Below are positions 1-11,289 of a stretch of 64,000 bases of DNA, one piece after another. This stretch comes from Glandiceps talaboti (lineage: Eukaryota > Hemichordata > Enteropneusta > Spengelidae), in NCBI RefSeq assembly GCF_964340395.1, contig NC_135555.1:20495447-20559446 (forward strand), given 5' to 3'. Made by a program: the position numbers and the translations under genes. Every line of letters starts with the position of its first letter. Position 1 is the stretch's first letter. The notes below the pieces were generated by a model. It saw only the letters and a list, made by a program, of their open reading frames with translations, was not told the DNA's origin and ran no database searches.

Positions 1-25
1 GCCTGGCTGATTAAAGCAATTTATT

Positions 26-392
26 AAGGCCTATAAAAAAAATTGTTTGGTTCCAGTTACCCAACCCCACCAAGTTTTTCACGCCAACCTTAAACTTTTT
101 TTAAGTATTCAAGAAAAAATAAATAAAATTATGTGAAGTCTTGCCAGAAATAGTGGATGCAGAAACTGACATCAACTTAAAAAGACACTCTAAAACTGTT
201 CTACCAATCTGTAAAGGCTGTAAATCTGATGGGAAGAAATAAACAACACAGAGACCATTTGGAAAACTATGGGAAACCTGAACTAGACACTCACACATGA
301 ATAAAAATATATAATAAAATAAAATAAAAAATCTACCTACCCCCACCTATTTTAAAATTGAATGTAATTGGAACCACACAATTTTTTTTTTA
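26..392. repeat. Foldback (MITE-like) element, family 1, copy 1
   Basis: The left end (AAGGCCTATAAAAAAAATTG, then TTTGGTTCC) is roughly inverted at the right end (GGAACCACACAATTTTTTTT). A second copy in opposite orientation lies at 33281-33680 and shares the internal block around 'ccagaaatagtggatgcagaaact'-like sequence (150-175 here). There is no coding capacity, which fits a non-autonomous DNA transposon. Confidence 0.6.
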
Positions 393-482
393 CCCCTCAT
401 CAATAGAGCAGATCTTGGTTGATTTAATACAGTACCAATAAGCTAATATACATTTTTAATTTTACCCATGATACGTAGATGT

Positions 483-765
483 TATTCCCCAATAGTTTTC
501 TTCGTTCATACAAGGAAAATATGATTGACCTAAGGGGGCTTTATCATTACAAGTTGCTAGATGAGTAGTGACAAACCTTAGGTCATGAGTATTTTTCAGC
601 TAAATGAAGAAAAATATTGGAGAATAACATATTTTTACCAGCGGCAGCAATATCAAAGAAAAATGGGTGAAAATAATGGCAGTTTTGAATGTTTTGACTC
701 ATATTTCGAACACAGCAGAACCAGTGATGTAGACATGCGTTGACGTGACATAGACATGCAGTCAT
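483..765 (-). repeat. Dispersed repeat, family 2, copy 1
   Basis: Read on the minus strand, this aligns by eye with 23900-24130 and 17935-18105 and, in the same orientation as itself, with 29323-29510. Shared landmarks are 'actggttctgctgtg', 'tttttctttgatatt', 'aaaatactcatgacct' and 'tcatattttccttg'. No protein is encoded. Confidence 0.6.
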
Positions 766-1159
766 TACATAGAACACACATATTCCATATTTTTTGTTAA
801 ATTTGTCTCGTGTATGGTATAATGTTTTGTATATATAAAGTTGGTTTACCCTTTAATGACGTAGTTTTTGTTACTCTGTAATTACACCTGAAATATAGGT
901 TGTCAGACTTTAAAGCTTTAACATTCAAAAATGTCTGTACTTTTCCCGATTTGATTGAGTTACATGGATGTGTTAAAGTTTCCCTTTGAGTACTTTGAAA
1001 GAATCATCAATATAACCATCTCCCCATATACCTCCATATAACTATGCCTGGCAATTTACTTATTTACATATTTTACTTTAACCAAGATATATTGGCTTTA
1101 TCAAAGTTGGTTCACATAGAATTCCATGTCTGTTTTCATGACCTCATTGAGACACACAG
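766..1159. other. Intergenic, no gene seen
   Basis: AT-rich sequence upstream of the first Nudix gene. No ORF, RNA gene or clear repeat recognised. Confidence 0.5.
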
Positions 1160-1200
1160 GTGGACATTACACTCTCACTGTTGATTATATTTTGATAAAC
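1160..1200 (+). promoter_or_regulatory. Upstream motif a of Nudix copy 1
   Basis: A block running from 'gtggacattacactctcac' into 'tgattatattttgataaac'. A near copy lies 153 bp downstream at 1313-1354, and equivalents precede Nudix copy 2 (3015-3060, 3176-3222). Paired conservation upstream of two paralogues suggests a cis element or promoter block, but simple descent from the gene duplication is also possible. Confidence 0.4.
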
Positions 1201-1312
1201 TTAATCATTATGAAATTGGTGCCTGGCTATTTAATAGCAATTAACTAATTTTGACACTTCACTTTTATCCAAAGTAATGAGTCGGGTTTCTTGGTCTGAT
1301 TGAACTACATTC

Positions 1313-1354
1313 GTGGACATTAAAGTCTCACTTTCATTATATTTTGATAGACTC
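1313..1354 (+). promoter_or_regulatory. Upstream motif b of Nudix copy 1
   Basis: 'gtggacattaaagtctcac' followed by 'tatattttgatagactcat', ending about 25 bp before the ATG. It is almost identical to 3176-3222 ahead of Nudix copy 2, and so close to the start that it is probably promoter or 5' UTR. Confidence 0.45.
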
Positions 1355-1377
1355 ATCTTGTTACCAAGTTAATTACA

Positions 1378-2112
1378 ATGACGTCCAAGAAGGAAGTTAT
1401 CAAGAAACTGAAAAAATTTGATAAATCAAACTTTGTGTCCGCTGGGGAAAAGGTTGTATCTTCAGAAGAATCTGCTGTATTAGTTCCACTCTTCTTCAAA
1501 GATGACGTTCTTCATGTCCTTTTAACTGTGCGATCTGCAAGGCTGAAGACTTTCAGTGGACATGTCGCATTTCCCGGTGGGAAGAAAGATAAATCCGATA
1601 AAAGTTTGATGGACGCAGCATTGAGAGAATACTGGGAAGAAATTGGGCTTCCAAAAGAAAAAGTGCATGTGATTTCTGAAAGTATACAAGTCATGTTAAT
1701 GTCTGCACCTAATCTTGCTGTGTCTCAGTTTATTGCCTTCATTGATGATGATTTCATCCCAAATGTCAATCAGAATGAAGTTGATGATGTCTTCAGCATG
1801 CCACTTGAAATTTTCTTGTCATCGGAAGCTCATTATTCCAAAGAAGTTTTCTATGGCACGCAGCATATAGATTTAGACAGCACCTTTGTCCACTTTTTCA
1901 CATATAAAGAAAATGAAAAAACTTATCTTCCATTTGGTTTCACGGCAATAGTTTGTATACTTTTAGCTACTGTGGTATTTGACAAACCCCCAGAATTTCA
2001 ATTTGTAGATCTACCATATCATAATAATGACGCACAGAGAGTTCTTATAGACGCATATGGAAATTTAAGTGCTGGAAATAGTTCAATAACCTATCATGAT
2101 AGTAAACTGTAG
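1378..2112 (+). CDS. NUDT7-like peroxisomal CoA diphosphatase (Nudix), copy 1
   Basis: A single-exon ORF of 244 aa. The family hydrolyses CoA and acyl-CoA to 3',5'-ADP and 4'-phosphopantetheine derivatives in peroxisomes. The CoA-subfamily signature LLTVRSxxL..GxVAFPGG is at residues 48-68, and the expanded Nudix box GGKKDxxD...ALREYWEEIGL is at 67-91 with the metal-binding RE..EE residues intact. The C-terminus is SKL, a classic PTS1 peroxisomal import signal. The start begins MTSK, as in copy 3 (MTSKDEV). Length matches NUDT7 proteins (about 235-240 aa). Oddities: the segment after the Nudix box (about 103-118) differs from copy 3 and lacks its T..AGYLVTP pattern, and GEVAFPGG is changed to GHVAFPGG. 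Substrate preference may therefore have shifted. NUDT8-like is the alternative assignment, but SKL favours NUDT7. I see no splice acceptor before the ATG. Confidence 0.88.
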   Translation: MTSKKEVIKKLKKFDKSNFVSAGEKVVSSEESAVLVPLFFKDDVLHVLLTVRSARLKTFSGHVAFPGGKKDKSDKSLMDAALREYWEEIGLPKEKVHVISESIQVMLMSAPNLAVSQFIAFIDDDFIPNVNQNEVDDVFSMPLEIFLSSEAHYSKEVFYGTQHIDLDSTFVHFFTYKENEKTYLPFGFTAIVCILLATVVFDKPPEFQFVDLPYHNNDAQRVLIDAYGNLSAGNSSITYHDSKL

Positions 2113-3014
2113 AACTTATGCAAAGGCTGGAAAAGTTGTTCCATAATGTAACATAGAAAGATGAAAAATGGGTATGCATACTTGTAATGAACTACTAGTT
2201 TTGAATAATAATCTTTATTCATCCAAATGGGACATTTGTTGAATGATCGCCACAGGAGCAGCGCATTAGTGTTAAAGAAGCAGGAAGAAACTGAAGTTCT
2301 CGGGGAAAACCTGCATTGTTCGGCAGGGTCAAACTGAGCATCACCTTTCTTACGTACAGACCTGGGTAAATTTTAATCAAACCCAGTTGACACTTTGTGG
2401 GTTCAAACCCAGGCTGCAAATGTAAGAGACCTACAAGCTAACTGATTGGCCACAGACAACCTGAATGAATGGCAGATCCTTCTGTGTTGAAGTCATTAAA
2501 ATTATCTTCTCGCATTTTTGGTACAGTTGATTTCATAGTAGGGGGGTTTCCTGACATTTTAGTATACAGTGTACAATCCCATGCATACTAAATTCTGTCA
2601 ACAACTTGTTTATATAAAGTATGCCTGAACCATGTTGAGCAAGTAGAATTCTGCAAGTACCTGTTACAGTTTTAGTATATATGCAGCAGTATTTCCCCAA
2701 TACTGAAACACAAAGATAAACCCAAGGCTTTTTGTGCTCAGACTGTAAGATGCACTTCAATTTCCTGAGCGCTGTCAAAGTTTGTGCCATTGGCAAATAG
2801 AACTTTTGTCGTTGTTTTAACACATGTGTAGACCAAATCAAAAAGATTATTTATTTATTTCGAAGAATCTGGCGGATTAGATCATTTAATGATTTATTTA
2901 TTTGCATATAAACAAGTATCTACATTTGCAATGGAAAATACTTCTTGTAAACCAAGATTGTTCATATATATGATGATATAAAAGTTTTTTTCCTGATATC
3001 ATTCAGGTATACAC
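2113..3014. other. Intergenic between Nudix copies 1 and 2
   Basis: No gene seen. A tRNA B-box-like string (GGTTCAAACCC, 2400-2410) lacks a tRNA fold around it and may belong to a degenerate SINE. AT-rich tracts follow. Confidence 0.4.
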
Positions 3015-3060
3015 ACGGACATTGAAGCTTCATTTTTATTAAATTTCAGGAAACTCATCA
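3015..3060 (+). promoter_or_regulatory. Upstream motif a of Nudix copy 2
   Basis: 'cggacattgaagcttcat' followed by a T-rich stretch and 'aaactcatca'. A more diverged form of the block seen at 1160, 1313 and 3176, lying 162 bp before motif b. Confidence 0.35.
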
Positions 3061-3175
3061 GTATGATAACTAACTGATTCAATAATAATTAGCTCATTTG
3101 CATATTATAAGTCTTCATTTGCCCAGTACATTCATCACTCTTATATCAGTGTTTCTTTACATATGCAAATTTAGA

Positions 3176-3222
3176 TGTGGACATAAAAGTCTCACTTTGA
3201 TTATATTTTGATAGACTCATCT
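3176..3222 (+). promoter_or_regulatory. Upstream motif b of Nudix copy 2
   Basis: 'gtggacataaaagtctcac' followed by 'attatattttgatagactcatc'. Nearly identical to 1313-1354, but about 30 bp from the ATG of what is now a pseudogene. Confidence 0.4.
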
Positions 3223-3251
3223 AATTCAGCTTTGTGATCAAGACAAAAACA

Positions 3252-3966
3252 ATGATGTCCAAGAAGGAAGTTATCGAAAAACTTGAAAAAAATTTGATAA
3301 ATCAAACTTTGTGTCTGGGAAGGAAGTTGTATCTTTACAAGAATCAGCTGTATTAGTGCCACTTTTCTTCAAAGATAATGTTCTTTGTGTCCTTTTAACC
3401 GTGAGATCTACAAAGCTGAAGACTGTCAGTGGACATGTCGCATTTCCCGGTGGAAAGAAAGATGAAGCCGTTGAAAGTTTGTTGGACACAGCATTGAGAG
3501 AAAATCCTGGGAAGAAATTGGATTACCAAAAGAAAAAGTACATGTGGTCGCTGAAAGTATTCAACTTATGGTGTTGACTGTTCCTAAAATGGTAGTAACT
3601 GATTTCATTCCAGTTGTCAATCAGCGTGAAGTTAATGATGTCTTCAGTATGCCGCTTGAAAGGTTCCTGTCAGAAGAAAGTCATTATGTCAAAAAAATTA
3701 CATATGATACACATCTTGTAGACATAGGTATAATCAGCACCTTTCTCCATTACTTTACATACAAAGAAAATGATGAAACTTATTTTCCATTTGGTTTGAC
3801 GGCATTTGTATGCATACTTGTAGCAATGGTAGTCTTTGACAGAGCACCAGAATTCCCACTAAATTTACCCTATCATGATGTTGACGCACAGAAAGCTCTC
3901 CTTGATGTGTATGGAAATTTAAGTACTGGAAACAGTTCGATAGCCTATCGTGACAGTAAACTGTAG
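3252..3966 (+). pseudogene. NUDT7-like Nudix copy 2, frameshifted
   Basis: Closely related to copy 1 from its ATG to a terminal DSKL. Three lesions are visible against copy 1. A 2-bp gain near 3283-3292, in an A-rich run, shifts frame after about 12 codons. A second 2-bp gain at 3501-3507 falls inside the Nudix box just after ALRE, so the catalytic E residues are read only in a third frame. About 24 bp (8 codons, the equivalent of SQFIAFID) is missing near 3600. The coding sense is thus spread over three frames (starts near 3252, 3311 and 3544). The flanks still resemble copy 1. A recent duplicate that has lost function is the best reading; assembly error is less likely given three independent changes. 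Confidence 0.85.
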
Positions 3967-5225
3967 AACTTAATCAGAGGCTGGGAAAATTGTTCCACAG
4001 TGTATGTGTTACATTCTGGCATAGTGATCATGTGACATACATGTAGAATGATGACAAAACAGGTATAAACACTTGTAATGTAACACATTATACTACTTGA
4101 GAATGCAAAACCTGTTCTATGGTTGCGGCAGGGTTGGTAAAAATCATTAAAAAATCAGGTAACTACAATTTACAATGCTATCAGAGACTAAACACAAAAG
4201 TTTTTCATTATGATGTGAAATTTTTGTTATGCATAGAAAATCAATGAAATTGAAATATTTAATGACTTTAGGGATTAGCTGAGTGTCAATACTAGTACAA
4301 CTTAGTTACTATTGATGACATTAACAGTTCTACTATTCTTGAAGTGGTTAACAGTATCATTGGTTTAATCTCCCTCTCTATTGTCTATGGATTAATGATA
4401 ATGAAAATACTTGATGATTTATATTTGTATAATTTTAATCTCAATGCATTCCTTTGAAGGCACTTTACATTACAATTATCTTCTAACATTGTCTGCATAG
4501 TTCATCACAGTATCAACTTTTCCTGACGTTTACATTTAGTGTATGTATACTCATCAAATTATTTACATGTATGTATTTTATCAGAATACTACCGATATGT
4601 TGAGCAAGCAGGATAATTTCTCTGAGTACTTTTTAGTATGAAGTAAGTACTGCCCCTCCCCCCCAAAAAAAGAAACAACAACAAACAAACAAACAAACAA
4701 ACAAACAAACAAACATATAAACTCAACTTGAGGCCCTTTAAATGTACTTTAACTTTCTGAACTCTTGTCAAAGTATTGTACCATTGGTAAAATTAACTTT
4801 GTAGTTCTTTGAAGAAGAGCTGACCAAATCAAAATGTTTCCAACTCAGGTAGATATTACCGACACGTACTTACTACCCTTAACAAAACACTGTATTGTAT
4901 GTGGAATTTATTTAAAATAATGGCAGATTTGAACATTTAAGTCATATTTTTATTACCACAGAAGGAATGACATAGATTGGAAGCTCATTGAACTGATACA
5001 GAATATAAATGTTGTATTTTTTATTCCAATCTGTTCAGCTTCTCATACAGTGACGTGGTACAACACGTGATGTTTCATAAGAGGATGGCTGGTTGCCATG
5101 CACTTACATGTCATACTTTATCATCAAAGCATATCATAAGAATACCATTGAGAAGATTGCAATCAAAGAGAACGCTAAAGAAAATAAATAATTCAACACT
5201 CTGTGTTACATGGTTTGTCATCAGA
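3967..5225. other. Intergenic, with (AAAC)n
   Basis: No gene recognised. A short (AAAC)n tract lies at about 4682-4714 next to a C/A homopolymer stretch. Confidence 0.5.
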
Positions 5226-5548
5226 AGCGTACATATTACAGGAGATTTCATCTTAGCTTGCAAATGCTATGTATCAAGATCAGTGAGACTGAGATAGACA
5301 CAATAAAGATAACACACAAACATCCCTTAATACAGTGTCTGCTCTGTATTTTGTTAATGATAACCAAAACTTACACAAATGTTACAAAATTACAGAGCTG
5401 ACACTGTATGTCTGTGTGTTACTGTATCTTTATTGTGTCTACATGTATATCAACATGAAACCTTGTTACAAGTCTTGGTGATCTTGATACATTGTTTAGT
5501 AGCATTTGCTAGCTAAGAAAGATGAAATCTCCTGTAGTACTGTTTTAG
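5226..5548. repeat. Large foldback element
   Basis: The left arm (from 5226: 'attacaggagatttcatctt' ... 'gatagacacaataaagat' ... 'cagtgtct') is inverted at 5400-5548 ('acactgta' ... 'atctttattgtgtct' ... 'aagatgaaatctcctgtagt'). Arms are about 110-145 bp with small gaps and only a short centre, so nearly the whole element can form a hairpin. No ORF of note. MITE-like. Confidence 0.65.
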
Positions 5549-7219
5549 CCAGGTATTTCCTGCGTAATTAGTCAGCCTGTACATGCACTGCAGAATAAAA
5601 CGCTTTGGGCAAATAGGTTGGTTATATTACCTTGAACAATTTTATTTTCACTTTATAAAATTAATTTTAAAAATTTGAAGCCCAATGAACCATTTTTTAA
5701 AACAAACTAATTAATGTCTCCGTTAAATTTTTGTTGTTGTAAATATTGTCTCCTGTATAGAACAGAAAGCCTGTCACCAGCATCTTATCTGTTTTGATGT
5801 GAGATAGATAACAGCATATAGAACAATGCTGTAGTGACACAAGAACCTTGACAAAGGTCATAGGTTATGAAATTACTTAAATTATAAATGTATGACAAAT
5901 GTAATTATATTTGAATATGATACTCCATTGAAAATAACACTTCGCCTTGAGTTTTAACATGGGAATATTAGGTAAGGTGACAGGGAACTGTAGTTATGTT
6001 TTACACAAGGGCTCAAAGCATGGCTGAGCAATTAACACCTGTTTAATATATAATGAACTAGCTGATAACAGTTGAAGATATACTTTAAGAATAAATTACA
6101 CACAATCCTTATAATTCATCTCTTTTGGACATAAAAGTAGTCAAAAACGATGTGAATCTTTGCATTTATAACCTCAGTTTCCTGTAGTAGGGTGAGGTAT
6201 GGTGAGATTCAATTGAGGTGTATGCCATTGCACGATATTTGGATATTTAATATAATGAATTTCTACTCAGAGTCAAAAACATTTCTTGAAAGCAAGTCCC
6301 AAATTTTCCCAACATCATGTCGACATTGTTAGGGGTGTACTACAATGGGCTATTGTTATGTATCTCATGTAAAGATTTGTATAACTTGACAATATTACAT
6401 ACTTAGGCTTTTAATACAAGGAAATATTATACAGTTCAGGTCAGTGAACGATGAAATGAAATAAAAGGTGAAACTTGATCACAGCTTTAATTAAGGGTAA
6501 CATTTTAAATTTTCCCAACACATAGTTCCAATTTTTTGATATTGGAAAAACTGGTTTGGTTTTTTTCAAAGAAATTTTTTTTGGAGAATTTTATGAACTA
6601 CCTCAAATGATAGACTGATGTATCAGCTGTTGTGGGCTCTGTTTAATCTGAGCTCCCTTTTCCCACGTCTGAACTGATGATATCATTACTGTCTACCTCA
6701 AATGGTTGACCTCAGGATCAACATATTTAGTATGTGCATTGATAATCAGTTTAATTTTGTTCATTTCAAAACATGTTGACACGTGCAACCATATCAACAT
6801 TGAGAACAAATATATTGCTCCAAATATCTGTTTTAACATAGACCCTCCACCCACTATTAATATTACTTCAGGGATTGTTTTTTGGAATCATTAGTTACAT
6901 ATACATACAGGGTGATTTTGAATAGTATGTGCTATTTTTTGGTACCTTCAGGTTGCTGATCTGTCTGATTTTTAAATAATATAATCAGCTTTACTTGTCT
7001 AAAGACTTGAAGACAGAGAAACTACAGCCCTTGTATATATGAATTGTACTGTGTGACAGCAATTTTATTAGATGCTATGAATGGTATATAAATATAACAA
7101 ACCAAAGTTTATATTAAAAATAACATGAAAGAAGTAACAAGTCACATTTAATGATTGTACAGATGAATCTTTGTAAATATGTCATATGTTTAACTATAAA
7201 ATGACTAACTCCATCTGAT
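5549..7219. other. Intergenic, no gene seen
   Basis: AT-rich sequence with only short spurious ORFs and no recognised element. Confidence 0.5.
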
Positions 7220-7235
7220 TTGTGCTTTCTTTTAT

Positions 7236-7650
7236 GTGTGTGTGTGTGTGTGTGTGTCTGTCTGTCTGTCTCTGTGCATGTGTGTGTGTCTGTCTGTATG
7301 TGTGTATCTATGAGTGTGCATGTGTATGTGTGTATGTTATTGTATGTGTGTATGTGTGTGGATGCATGTGTGTGTGTATGTATGTCCAGGAAGGTAGGGA
7401 GGTGTAGGTAGGTCTACAACTGTGTGTACGTATGTGTGCACATATGTATGTTATGTATGTATGTATAGTTACGTACATAGTTACGTATGTATGTATGTAC
7501 GTATGTACGTATGTATGTATCATGTATGTATGTACGTACGTACGTACGTACGTACATACGTATGTATGTATGTATGCATGCTCTATGCATGCATGTGTGT
7601 GTGTGTGTGTTTGTGCATGTATGCATGTATTTGTGTATGTATGGTTATAG
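7236..7650. repeat. Compound (TG)n / (TCTG)n / (TATG)n / (TACG)n microsatellite
   Basis: Blocks of TG, TCTG, TATG and TACG repeats with interruptions. Open frames across it are low-complexity artefacts. Confidence 0.9.
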
Positions 7651-7659
7651 TGATTCACT

Positions 7660-8600
7660 TCGCCCCAATTTCAACTTGTCCTAATTTCAACTCGCCCTAA
7701 TATTTAATAGCTTGTTCCTATATTATTAGCTCATCCCAATATTAGCATGTCCCATTTTCAACTCACCTCAATCACAAAATCAAAAAGTAATTTGCAGTTT
7801 TAATGTGTGCATGTATGAAAATCAGGAATACACTGATTCTAAGCCTACATGTAAAATATATAAACTAGGTAAAACGTAAGACACACATTCCATGCTTATT
7901 TGTGCCCAATCTGATTAAAATCTGATGTGGTGAAAGCAGCTAGATGTGTTTATTTACCTCTTTTTCCATCATGTGTTGTTTGTTTTGTTGTGGGTAATTG
8001 CTGCCTCCCCAGATTGATTTGTGCCATCGTTTATCTTGATTTCCATCCGATCACAAAACTAAACACAATGTTTTGGTTGAATCAATTCCTTGAAGCCAGT
8101 GAAGTTGTATTAGGATTCCTAGTATTGTGATGTGGTCACGATTGTGTTTCCTGATTTTAGTTATAAAAGACGTTACAGTAGACGCATAGAAACATCGTGC
8201 TCGTGCATCCACTATGTTGACTTTCGATATGGTTTCAATATCACTCCATCGTTTTTGTTTAAGAAAGTCAGACTTTTGATGTTATACACACAATGACAAT
8301 TAAAAATAAGGATCAGCCCACATATCCAAATGCACTAAAGTGGGGGGGGGGGGGGTGTGTTAAAATTGGGGTGAGTTGATGCTGGGGTGAGTTGAATGGG
8401 AAGAGTTGAAATTGGGAAGAAGGGATCTGTCACGGTCACCGAATGTATGTATGTATTATATGCATGCATGTATTGTGTACATATGTAACTGTGTGTGTGT
8501 GTATGTATGTATATACGGTATGTACATGTATGTATGACGTGTGTGTGTGTATACGTATGTATGTATGTATGTATTATTGCATGCATGCATGGACATGTTT
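7660..8600. repeat. Inverted element with 'CAACTCGCCCCAAT' motifs
   Basis: At 7660-7770 short units such as 'cgccccaatttcaact' recur. At 8340-8425 the complement appears ('gaattgggaag'/'ggggtgagttgaa' units), followed by (TATG)n to 8600. The whole is therefore a microsatellite-flanked inverted structure of about 1 kb. A G homopolymer lies at 8342-8356. No gene is seen inside. Confidence 0.45.
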
Positions 8601-9061
8601 GTGTATATTTTAAAAACAAAAGTTTCTGTAGTTAAGAGTACTTGAAAAGCCAGAGCAGCTACGTTGTATTAAAACTGAATGCAACTGTAGAGACGAAATC
8701 CTGCACTTCTAATCCGTCCTCCACAGCTACCTCCCAAATTACATGGTTTGTGTATGCACTGCATTCAGTGATAAATGAGACTAGTGGATAGCATATACCA
8801 CGAGTGATTGTGTGAGATGTACATTTGTATATTGTGATCATTACTGCATGCATTCATGTAAAATGAACAATGCACCCCTCTGTGTGTTACGTCCAGACAC
8901 CCAGACATCATAAATCACAGTTGTCTGATAGATTTTAATTATTTAGACTTCAAAGTATTGGGGACAATTTGCAGCTATAGTAACTTCACAGTACTTTTAC
9001 AATCTGTAGCTCTCCTTTATGTGTCATTTAGTTCTTATCACTTCGGCTTCTGTTCATTTAG
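8601..9061. other. Intergenic, no gene seen
   Basis: No recognised gene or repeat. Confidence 0.5.
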
Positions 9062-9094
9062 AACATAGACCCTACACAGTGTAGGGTCTATGTT
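9062..9094. repeat. 33-bp palindrome
   Basis: Two perfect 16-nt arms (AACATAGACCCTACAC and its complement) flank one central A. The core 'agaccctaca/tgtagggtct' recurs as another palindrome at 11694-11715. Confidence 0.8.
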
Positions 9095-9468
9095 TAGAAC
9101 CAACTGTCACATCCCAGCTAGCATAGTACAATGTACATGTAGTTGTCGCCTCTTTAACCCGTCTAGACTACAAACACTTTTGGCATTGATAATTTTGCTG
9201 TTCCCTGGCGAAAGTCGGTGCCAATTCTTATAGTCATGCTGCAATTTTCACCACATTCCCAGGACACGACTTATTGCATCCTTCACCTTTTCGTCTGTAT
9301 AAGTATCTAATCTAAAAAGTCAGCTAGAACACGTACTGAGTTACTCCTTCAGAATGATTGTTTTCAGGGAGGGTACTAGTACTACAAAGTTTTGTATCAT
9401 AAGGGGTTCATTTTCATTGAACACATGATGATGAAGTTATGGAAGGCAAAGTTTTTGTAAGGCTGGCC

Positions 9469-9560
9469 ACCAGGTCTGTCTGTCTCCCCATTTCTGTTTC
9501 TGTCTGTCTGTCTGTCTGTCTGTCTTTCTGTATGTCTACATCTGTCTGTCTGTTTGTCCG
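9469..9560. repeat. (TCTG)n microsatellite
   Basis: Interrupted TCTG/TCTT repeats, followed by 'aactttaaaaccacttgatc', which resembles the sequence that often borders CAGA-type tracts (compare 25660-25862). Confidence 0.75.
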
Positions 9561-9993
9561 TATGTACATGAACAACTTTAAAACCACTTGATCTATTGCC
9601 ATGATCTGTATTTTGGTCTGGATATTACTTTTGATGTCTATTTTTGAAATTTATTTGAAAGAGAAATGATTGAACACTAAAATATAATTTTTTATCTTCT
9701 TTTTAGTAAAATTGGGGGTTTTTTTGTCAGAAAATGTAAAGTTAATGAGTGATCAATGAAATGGTAAAATATTATGGTAGAGCATTAGTATAAGTTTGCC
9801 AAGCCCATAGATAGAGAGAGAGAGAGATTCAATGTCATAATCATGATAATGATTAATAATCCATAATCATCCATAATCCATGATAATGGATGATTTGATA
9901 TCTTTTAAAATCATGTTGCTGAGGTCATAACATAATATATTTTTAAAAAAACAAAACAAATGAACTGATTTCATAATTCCCTTCAAGGCTAGT

Positions 9994-10365
9994 CTCAATG
10001 CCATCCTTGTCTCTAATAATTAAACCACGTCTGGTCAAAGTCCCTCAATCAGCACAAAAAGTTGAACCCCAACTGTTAAAGTGATGTCAACAGTGTATAA
10101 ATAGCATCATGAGCTGACAAATATACCATATTTGGACATTACCTAACTGCCCCAATAAACACTAACTTTATGAGGGACTGTGTTATTGGTTAGAATTTTG
10201 TGATTGATTTAATGAAGACATGATGTTAATGACTGTATGGATGGCTGTGGATGAATTTTAAATTGCATCTCATGCATCTCAGGACTGTGAGTGGAGGTGT
10301 AAATGATACTGTCTTATGCCTAGTAGGGGTGTAAATCGTACTGATACTGTATAGCAACTAGACTA
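9994..10365 (-). repeat. Dispersed repeat, family 3, copy 1
   Basis: The reverse complement of 36524-36910 by eye over about 370 bp, sharing 'accacgtctggtcaaagtcc', 'ccaataaacactaacttt' and 'gatggctgtggatgaatttt'-type blocks. A third, more diverged copy is at 11290-11530. Confidence 0.65.
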
Positions 10366-10614
10366 GTATTTCAAGGCATTATATCAATTTAATGTTAGAA
10401 AATTTCAATGTTATTGTCATGACTCAATTGTGTATTTATTTATTAAGCCTTCACCATACTTTGATTTCAACCAAAAAACAATTATTATGATACTAGATAT
10501 TTTTATAGTACAGTACACCAGACACTGTACATTCCATGGTCTATGAATAGAATACAAACTGTATAACACCAAAGTAAAGTGTTTTGTGTATGTACCAAAA
10601 TCATTTATAGGGTC

Positions 10615-10732
10615 CATATCAAGTGTAAAAGTATACTGTTTCATTTGTAATTTGACCACATTAGAAAGGTCACATGCAAGGCTTGTAAATAATCCAATTG
10701 AAAAAGTCATGATACTTTTACACTTGATATGA
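10615..10732. repeat. Short inverted repeat
   Basis: 'catatcaagtgtaaaagtat' at 10615 is inverted at 10712-10732 with a loop of about 75 bp. Possible remnant of a foldback element. Confidence 0.55.
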
Positions 10733-10904
10733 ATGCTTAAAACGAGTGTATTATAGCACATAGAGAAAGTGCGTTACTTCAGTGTTCTTGTAATAGTTTT
10801 TAAAAAATAACAAATTTGGATAGATAAATGTAATGTATAATATCTTTTGAAGTCTGAAGAATGTCTTTCCTTTTGATAAGCACTGAGGTTATAGTTGTTA
10901 GTCT

Positions 10905-11289
10905 TGTACTACCTTTGCTATCAAATCTCAAGATCTCTCAGTCTGTGCTATCTTTGGCATTGAATCTGAAGATCTCTTTAGTCTCCCAAGTACTCTCCAT
11001 GGCATCGAAGCTCAAGATCTCTACAATATGATAAAAACTTTGCTACAACAATAATTTCTCAAGATATCTTGTTGACAAGTTTATATTGTATCATTATGAC
11101 TGGGGCTTCTTAGCCCAGGGACTTGACTATCTTTCTCAACAATGGAATGTCCTTCAATCAAAGAACATTGTTGACAGCCATATATCCAAATCTCTTGTGT
11201 AGGGCTTCCAGTCAGACAATGAATAATTGACTAAAGTCACAGGAAGTGCTATCTATGGCATCAAATCTCAGATCTCTCTGTATATCTAA
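10905..11289. repeat. Degenerate tandem repeat with 'ATCTCAAGATCTCT'
   Basis: At least four loose copies of 'tttggcattgaatct.aagatctct' (10915, 10955, 11000, 11255), partly interrupted. No coding sense. Confidence 0.45.

Noticed and set aside
2330-2415. tRNA-like B box (GGTTCAAACCC)
   Set aside because: No A box at proper spacing and no acceptor or anticodon stems. At most a decayed SINE or a chance palindrome.
7220-7700. Overlapping ORFs of 60-116 aa across the TG/TATG tract
   Set aside because: Composition is only C/V/Y/M or H/T/Y periodic; all frames are open because of the repeat.
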